A stretch of 64,000 nt of DNA, taken from assembly GCA_036937835.1 (NCBI GenBank), contig CM072877.1:14934001-14998000 (forward strand), in the 5' to 3' direction. The notes under the pieces are model-generated. The model ran no database searches. It saw nothing but the letters and a program-made list of their open reading frames with translations, and was not told the DNA's origin. Shown one piece after another: positions 63,236 to 64,000 of the stretch (within the stretch, counting starts at the first letter, position 1; each line of letters starts with the position of its first letter). Origin of the DNA: Pampus argenteus (Eukaryota > Chordata > Actinopteri > Scombriformes > Stromateidae). The translations under genes were made by a program, and so were the position numbers.

Positions 63236-64000
63236 TCTTTGATTGAATGTACAGGCTGATTTGAAATCTGCAAAATTAAAAGCATTAAAACATCTGAACA
63301 AATATATGTAATAAAGAAATGCTAACATGAATCCAATATGTATAGTAGCAGATGTGTTTTATAACCATCTCAAACACATCAAAGCATCAGTGTTTATATT
63401 CTGACCATCTCTGCTCCACCAGTCTCCTGAGGGTTGTGAATAATAAAGTAGTGCAGGTGAAGTAGAACTATAAGATTAAATCTGATTCAGATTGTATGAG
63501 AGTAGAAAGTGCTCACTAGCAACATTGAACATGAGAGGTCTGAGGGTGAAAACAAGGCCAAGAGTTTCAAGAAGAGAAAGAGCCGAGACAGGTGAACTCT
63601 GTCTGAAAACAGTTCCCAGATGCTCACAAACGCAGCCTTCCAGTCTTGATTACTTACTAGCATGCACACGCACACACAGCTCTGTGGCCTGCGGGTGTGT
63701 GAACCTCTGCTGTCTGACTGTATCCACAGTAACAAGGTGCCAGACGTTGTGTCACCCTCTCTCTGACCTCGTGCCACTATTCTCTTCCAGCTGCAGAGCA
63801 CGGGGCGTCTCCTGGAAGAGCAGCTCCCCGAGATGATGACGGAGCTTCTAGCAGCCGTCAGGGACAAGATGCTTTGCCCCGCCGAATCCCAGCTGACCCG
63901 CTCGCTCCTCATGGAGGTCATCGAGTTACACGCACACCGCTGGAGCCCCCTGGAGGCTCTCACCACCCAATACTACAACCGTACCATCCAAAAGCTCACC
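30131..64000 (+). CDS. ctif: ctif coding span, 12 exons, last one cut by the window edge
   Basis: CTIF (CBP80/20-dependent translation initiation factor) is a cytoplasmic eIF4G-like protein. From the known family, it is recruited by the nuclear cap-binding complex, contacts eIF3, supports the pioneer round of translation and NMD, and takes part in moving misfolded proteins to aggresomes. Seen here: twelve exons join without a frame break into 678 codons. Identity rests on several stretches that match the vertebrate protein as I remember it: MENSSVASASSEAGSTRSQE at the start, LDILGTDIWAANT, EKLDFSHFHRK, EIAHTKKLFRRRRNDRRRQQ, HHGYSQNRRWHH, AVSDRSFAATAAKLCEKMAL and VERWLGFITFLCEVFGTMRS. A C-terminal MIF4G domain covers roughly residues 440-655. 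Human CTIF is about 600 residues; the extra length here comes mainly from exon 3 and from Gly/Gln-rich expansion in exon 8. The final codon or so and the stop lie beyond base 64000. Confidence 0.96.
30308..30702 (+). other. ctif: ctif intron 1 (coding numbering)
   Basis: 395 bp, GT...AG, AT-rich in its second half, with nothing else recognised. Confidence 0.9.
30703..30774 (+). CDS. ctif: ctif coding exon 2
   Basis: 24 codons (residues 60-83), WTDDCIDKKDGSWTSSRGRG then SFKP. The acceptor is TTTCTCTTTAG and the donor is CCA|GTAAGT, which is close to ideal. It is phase 0 at both ends. It begins with WT-DC, like the mammalian sequence just after the N-terminal helix. It follows a 395 bp intron. 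Confidence 0.93.
30775..32026 (+). other. ctif: ctif intron 2
   Basis: 1252 bp, GTAAGT...GCAG. It holds no recognised repeat or gene. Confidence 0.88.
32027..32149 (+). CDS. ctif: ctif coding exon 3, Ser/Gly/Arg-rich symmetrical exon
   Basis: 41 codons (residues 84-124) of low-complexity sequence, with an imperfect GSRP(S/G)SGSR repeat followed by RGRNNQFKGPAK. The acceptor is a clear CCTTTCACCTCTGCAG and the donor is AAG|GTACAG. Both ends are phase 0, so the exon can be skipped without shifting the frame. I do not recall a counterpart in the human protein, where exon 2 sequence runs almost directly into the 'NGS..SLD.LGTDIW' block. A UG-rich stretch follows the donor at 32162-32180. It is probably disordered, and may be an alternatively used cassette. 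Confidence 0.85.
32150..32716 (+). other. ctif: ctif intron 3
   Basis: 567 bp. It begins GTACAG and soon after carries a UG-rich stretch (32162-32180), a typical binding environment for CELF-type splicing regulators. Confidence 0.85.
32717..32790 (+). CDS. ctif: ctif coding exon 4
   Basis: Residues 125-148 plus two bases of the next codon: NGNREGSLDILGTDIWAANT then MDSH. It carries the conserved LD-LGTDIWAANT block. The acceptor is TGTGTCTAG and the donor is CGG|GTAGGT. The split glycine is completed in exon 5. Confidence 0.94.
33500..33513. promoter_or_regulatory. RFX X-box palindrome in intron 4
   Basis: GTTGCCATGGTAAC is an essentially ideal RFX X-box, with both half-sites intact. Confidence 0.5.
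33749..33858 (+). repeat. SINE-like fragment
   Basis: GTAGGTTCAGTTTCAGCTCT followed by CCAGTCTGTATGCTGAAGTG and TCCTTGAGCAAGTCATTAAA resembles the central part of a tRNA-derived fish SINE as I remember it. It is truncated and diverged. Confidence 0.45.
34443..34544 (+). CDS. ctif: ctif coding exon 5
   Basis: Residues 149-182 plus a split codon. It contains the conserved PEKLDFSHFHRKFRGTPKH followed by LPHIDREG. This part belongs to the N-terminal half, which in mammals is linked to cap-binding-complex contact. The acceptor is CTCTGTTGTAG and the donor is AGGG|GTAAGA, leaving two bases of a glycine codon. Confidence 0.94.
34545..34660 (+). other. ctif: ctif intron 5
   Basis: A short 116 bp intron, GTAAGA...TTGCAG. 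Confidence 0.92.
34661..34739 (+). CDS. ctif: ctif coding exon 6
   Basis: Completes Gly183, then MNKNKFEEDDGIDMNDIEKF and LPHLRS (residues 184-209). The D-DGI-(L/M)NDIEK core matches the mammalian protein. The preceding intron is only 116 bp. The acceptor is CCTTTTGTTGCAG and the donor is TCG|GTAAGT. A 10.4 kb intron follows. Confidence 0.93.
34812..34825 (-). promoter_or_regulatory. CTCF-like core motif close to exon 6
   Basis: GCGACCCCTGGTGG matches 13 of 14 bases of GCGCCCCCTGGTGG, the reverse-strand CTCF core. It begins 73 bases after the exon 6 donor. Confidence 0.4.
36757..36796. repeat. (TG)n microsatellite
   Basis: Uninterrupted TG run of about 20 units in intron 6. Confidence 0.96.
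37107..37170 (+). repeat. retroelement-like 3' tail
   Basis: TTGGCCTTGGAAGGTGCAAT then ACAAATAAACTTTATTATTT resembles the ends of LINE/SINE copies I recall in fish, with a trailing ATT-rich run. Tentative. Confidence 0.35.
37907..38165 (+). repeat. MITE-like non-autonomous repeat with internal hairpin
   Basis: It starts AAAGGAACAGTTCAACATTA and includes TTGGATGAGAAGATCTGATA. It then has two arms, GTTAGCTTAGCTTAGCATGA (about 38026) and ATGCTAAGCTACGCTAAC (to about 38111), that pair with few mismatches. The wording matches a repeat I remember from many percomorph introns. The right boundary is uncertain. Confidence 0.6.
40404..40529. repeat. (CT)n / CTCTCCTT compound microsatellite
   Basis: About 125 bases of CT with regular CCTT interruptions every 10-30 bases. 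Open frames here encode only Leu-Ser or Arg-Glu repeats. Confidence 0.96.
43520..43585. repeat. (CT)n followed by T-rich / CTTT repeat
   Basis: A pure CT run to about 43549, then T10 and CTTT/CTCTTT units. Confidence 0.94.
43910..43923. promoter_or_regulatory. RFX X-box palindrome in intron 6
   Basis: GTAACCATGGCAAC, or GTTGCCATGGTTAC on the reverse strand. It fits GTNNCCNNGGNNAC. Confidence 0.45.
44383..44395. promoter_or_regulatory. RFX X-box (13-base form) in intron 6
   Basis: GTTGCCAAGCAAC has perfect GTTGC/GCAAC arms around three bases. It lies 460 bases from the X-box at 43910. Confidence 0.5.
45185..45261 (+). CDS. ctif: ctif coding exon 7
   Basis: Residues 210-234 plus two bases: VFPPLPNEAEIAHTKKLF then the basic run RRRRNDR. 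The basic patch continues across the junction into exon 8 and is strongly conserved. The acceptor is TTTGTCTCTTAACAG and the donor is ACG|GTAATG. A CA-repeat block starts about 20 bases after the donor. It is a 77-base exon between introns of 10.4 and 7.8 kb. Confidence 0.93.
45281..45333. repeat. (CA)n block just after the exon 7 donor
   Basis: CA units with GACA and TAGA interruptions. It starts about 20 bases downstream of the donor, in the position where hnRNP L-type CA-repeat effects on splicing are known. Confidence 0.94.
46200..46440 (-). pseudogene. Tc1-like transposase C-terminal remnant
   Basis: A reverse-strand frame holding the region around the last catalytic acidic residue (IEHLWGHLK-like) and about 60 residues after it. 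The upstream DDE portion is absent or scrambled. It lies entirely inside the element with the GGTCCAAAA inverted repeats, apart from a few bases past the left end. Confidence 0.65.
46211..47152 (-). mobile_element. decayed Tc1-like element with both terminal inverted repeats
   Basis: The left end TACAGTCAGGTCCAAAAGTC and the reverse complement of the right end, TACAGCAAGGTCCAAAAATC, are clear terminal inverted repeats, with TA at both edges as expected for Tc1/mariner target duplication. The interior is about 940 bp, shorter than a full 1.5-1.6 kb element. On the minus strand near 46250-46430 it retains a transposase C-terminal remnant (IEHLWGHLK-like sequence, then NHSVTSQEALWDIVKSCWDN and HKRGQSMPHYIQ). 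It is not functional: the frame is broken and most of the gene is missing. Confidence 0.8.
49255..49350 (+). repeat. interspersed repeat fragment beside the Tc1 copy
   Basis: AAAGGATTTGGCTGGTGATT and TCTACATTTCTCTTATTGTC then AAATCTCACGTGCAGAGCCA look like a fish repeat I recall. The Tc1-like element starts about 40 bases later. Tentative. Confidence 0.3.
49388..50190 (-). mobile_element. 5'-truncated Tc1-like transposon
   Basis: The terminal repeat CAGTTATATGCAAAAGTTTG at 49390, next to a TA, is typical of vertebrate Tc1-like elements. Transposase sequence follows on the reverse strand. No matching terminal repeat is seen at the far side, so the 5' part is lost somewhere near 50190, a boundary I cannot fix. 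Confidence 0.8.
49615..50118 (-). pseudogene. Tc1-like transposase remnant, inactivated
   Basis: The reverse-strand frame includes VQRGGGSIMLRGCAAA, then NDPKH, then PSPDLNLIENLWVDVKRAVH, all landmarks of Tc1 transposases. One in-frame stop (49849-49851) splits it. At the position of the second catalytic Asp (family DNDPKH) this copy has His (HNDPKH). The last acidic residue in LIENLW is kept. The N-terminal DNA-binding part is missing. Confidence 0.82.
53021..53630 (+). CDS. ctif: ctif coding exon 8, long low-complexity linker
   Basis: 610 bases (residues 235-438). The order is: end of the RR-RQQRP basic patch; 14 consecutive glycines (53040-53081); a Gln/Ser/Pro-rich region; the conserved block APHHGYSQNRRWHHNQKGQG; a long polar, probably disordered linker; and the conserved exit SEQPKISLLQSSKERLRRRL. 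The acceptor is CACATTCCAG and the donor is AAG|GTACCG, a fairly weak site. The open frame continues on both sides of the exon, but the flanking residues are not CTIF-like and the splice sites fit the neighbouring phases. The Gly and Gln runs make this exon longer than I remember for the human counterpart. Confidence 0.95.
53040..53081 (+). repeat. coding GGA/GGT repeat (14 glycines)
   Basis: Fourteen consecutive Gly codons, mostly GGA with two GGT and two GGG, inside ctif exon 8, 20 bases after the acceptor. The + strand is almost purely purine here. Confidence 0.97.
53631..54725 (+). other. ctif: ctif intron 8
   Basis: 1095 bp, from a weak donor GTACCG to ACCTCAG. Nothing else was recognised. 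Confidence 0.9.
54726..55025 (+). CDS. ctif: ctif coding exon 9, start of MIF4G domain
   Basis: 100 codons (residues 439-538), phase 0 at both ends. It begins EEARMHASGSGSQNMDRLVD, and the helical MIF4G fold starts at about NMDRLVDLLNSMRSNSSGVE. It includes AVSDRSFAATAAKLCEKMAL followed by FMVEGTKFRSLLLNMLQ. In the family this domain binds translation partners such as eIF3g and eIF4A-type helicases. The acceptor is CCTACCTCAG and the donor is CAG|GTGAGA. Confidence 0.96.
55534..55610 (-). repeat. fragment of the AGGGCTGCAACTAACGATTA-type repeat
   Basis: ATGACATTTCATAGACTAAA, then TTAATTGATTCATTAA and AGATTAACTGATAATGAAAG resemble the family seen at 26088 and 59663, in the same orientation. 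Diverged. Confidence 0.4.
55768..55787. repeat. (TG)n microsatellite
   Basis: Ten TG units in intron 9, upstream of exon 10. Confidence 0.95.
55841..56580 (+). repeat. long pyrimidine-rich block in intron 9
   Basis: The + strand is mostly C and T for about 700 bases, with several C runs (for example CCCCCCCC near 56247). It is similar in kind to the block at 18181-18620. Open frames across it are compositional. Confidence 0.65.
57622..57777 (+). CDS. ctif: ctif coding exon 10, MIF4G domain
   Basis: 52 codons (residues 539-590), phase 0 at both ends. It holds DELQQSDVERWLGFITFLCE followed by VFGTMRSSSGEPFRVLVCPI and YTCLRE, a very conserved MIF4G core. The acceptor is CTCTTCCCCACAG. The donor GAG|GTCTGT is weak (C at +3), yet the join to exon 11 (LRE-LLES) matches the family, so the site is accepted. 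Confidence 0.95.
58080..58093. promoter_or_regulatory. RFX X-box palindrome in intron 10
   Basis: GTCACCATGGAAAC fits the X-box consensus GTYNCCATGGNAAC. Confidence 0.48.
58440..58457. repeat. (CA)n microsatellite
   Basis: Short CA run in intron 10, about 660 bases after exon 10. Confidence 0.94.
59663..59752 (-). repeat. fragment of the AGGGCTGCAACTAACGATTA-type repeat
   Basis: TTGACATTTTATAGACCAAA then CTAATCGATTGATCGTGAAC and ATTCATTAGTAGCAGCC match the terminal part of this fish repeat as I remember it. Same orientation as the copies at 26088 and 55534. Confidence 0.55.
60446..60458. promoter_or_regulatory. RFX X-box (13-base form) in intron 10
   Basis: GTTGCTATGCAAC has perfect GTTGC/GCAAC arms, a classical RFX site form. 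Confidence 0.5.
62190..62214. repeat. (TG)n microsatellite
   Basis: Twelve TG units in intron 10. A CA tract lies in the opposite sense at 62398-62428. Confidence 0.95.
62398..62428. repeat. (CA)n microsatellite
   Basis: CA run with one TA interruption, about 185 bases after the TG run. Confidence 0.94.
62577..62602. repeat. (TTTTA)n pentanucleotide repeat
   Basis: About five tandem TTTTA units. Confidence 0.94.
63136..63189 (+). CDS. ctif: ctif coding exon 11
   Basis: 18 codons (residues 591-608), LLESTDVKEDAVLCCSME, phase 0 at both ends. It is a very small exon in the MIF4G domain. The acceptor is TCGTCCCTTGTAG and the donor is GAG|GTATGG. A pure CA repeat begins 13-14 bases past the donor. 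Its identity is supported by DVKEDAVLCCSME, which is nearly invariant in the family. Confidence 0.94.
63190..63790 (+). other. ctif: ctif intron 11
   Basis: 601 bp, GTATGG...TTCCAG. The CA tract near its start is listed separately. Nothing else was recognised. Confidence 0.9.
63203..63232. repeat. (CA)n tract 13 bases after the exon 11 donor
   Basis: Fifteen uninterrupted CA units immediately downstream of a 54-base exon. Confidence 0.97.
63791..64000 (+). CDS. ctif: ctif coding exon 12, partial at the window edge
   Basis: 70 codons (residues 609-678) to the end of the window: LQSTGRLLEEQLPEMMTELL, AAVRDKMLCPAESQLTRSLL, MEVIELHAHRWSPL and finally TTQYYNRTIQKLT. It forms the last MIF4G helices and the conserved C-terminal tail. 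The acceptor is TATTCTCTTCCAG. The mammalian protein, as I remember it, ends one residue after QKLT, so only the last codon or so, the stop and the 3'UTR are missing. Confidence 0.95.
   Translation, partial: MQSTGRLLEEQLPEMMTELLAAVRDKMLCPAESQLTRSLLMEVIELHAHRWSPLEALTTQYYNRTIQKLT

Noticed and set aside
63487..63966. A 159-codon reverse-strand open frame over the last exon.
   Set aside because: It is the antisense shadow of ctif exon 12 and intron 11. The forward strand carries the conserved MIF4G sequence.
1..64000. CRISPR arrays, operons, phage or plasmid features, rRNA and tRNA genes.
   Set aside because: None seen. Tandem repeats here are eukaryotic microsatellites without spacers, and the gene structure is spliced.

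Overview
The window is vertebrate nuclear DNA, almost certainly from a teleost, probably a percomorph. The supporting signs are small coding exons bounded by GT/AG sites in long introns, very abundant TG/CA microsatellites, decayed Tc1-like transposons and short interspersed repeats of kinds I recall from fish. No bacterial or viral gene organisation is present. The only gene I can support is ctif, encoding the CBP80/CBP20-dependent translation initiation factor. It lies on the + strand and fills the right half of the window.

Layout: 1-22.6 kb is non-coding and microsatellite-rich, with a few candidate regulatory sites and repeat fragments. At about 22.6-23.3 kb is a CpG-richer stretch with a ZNF143/Staf-type promoter motif and a candidate untranslated first exon ending at 22898. 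A candidate 7.2 kb first intron follows. Twelve coding exons then run from the ATG at 30131 to the window edge: 30131-30307, 30703-30774, 32027-32149, 32717-32790, 34443-34544, 34661-34739, 45185-45261, 53021-53630, 54726-55025, 57622-57777, 63136-63189 and 63791-64000+. Their lengths sum to 2034 nt, or 678 codons, with all phases agreeing. By comparison with the mammalian protein as I remember it, the window stops about one residue short of the natural C-terminus, so the stop codon and 3'UTR are outside.

CTIF binds the nuclear cap-binding complex and supports the pioneer round of translation, and thereby nonsense-mediated decay. The N-terminal exons carry the acidic 'RSQEIEELERFIDSYVLEYQVQGLL' type region (split here only for naming), low-complexity linkers and conserved basic patches. 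Exons 9-12 encode the MIF4G domain.

The main points for a second look are: a Ser/Gly/Arg-rich symmetrical exon that I do not recall in the human protein; a 14-glycine tract; CA repeats just downstream of two donor sites, with complementary TG/CA tracts around exons 7, 10 and 11; six strong RFX X-box palindromes; an exact POU-dimer (MORE) motif; a candidate promoter with a short upstream ORF; and two decayed Tc1-like elements in intron 7. I found no undescribed multi-gene system.
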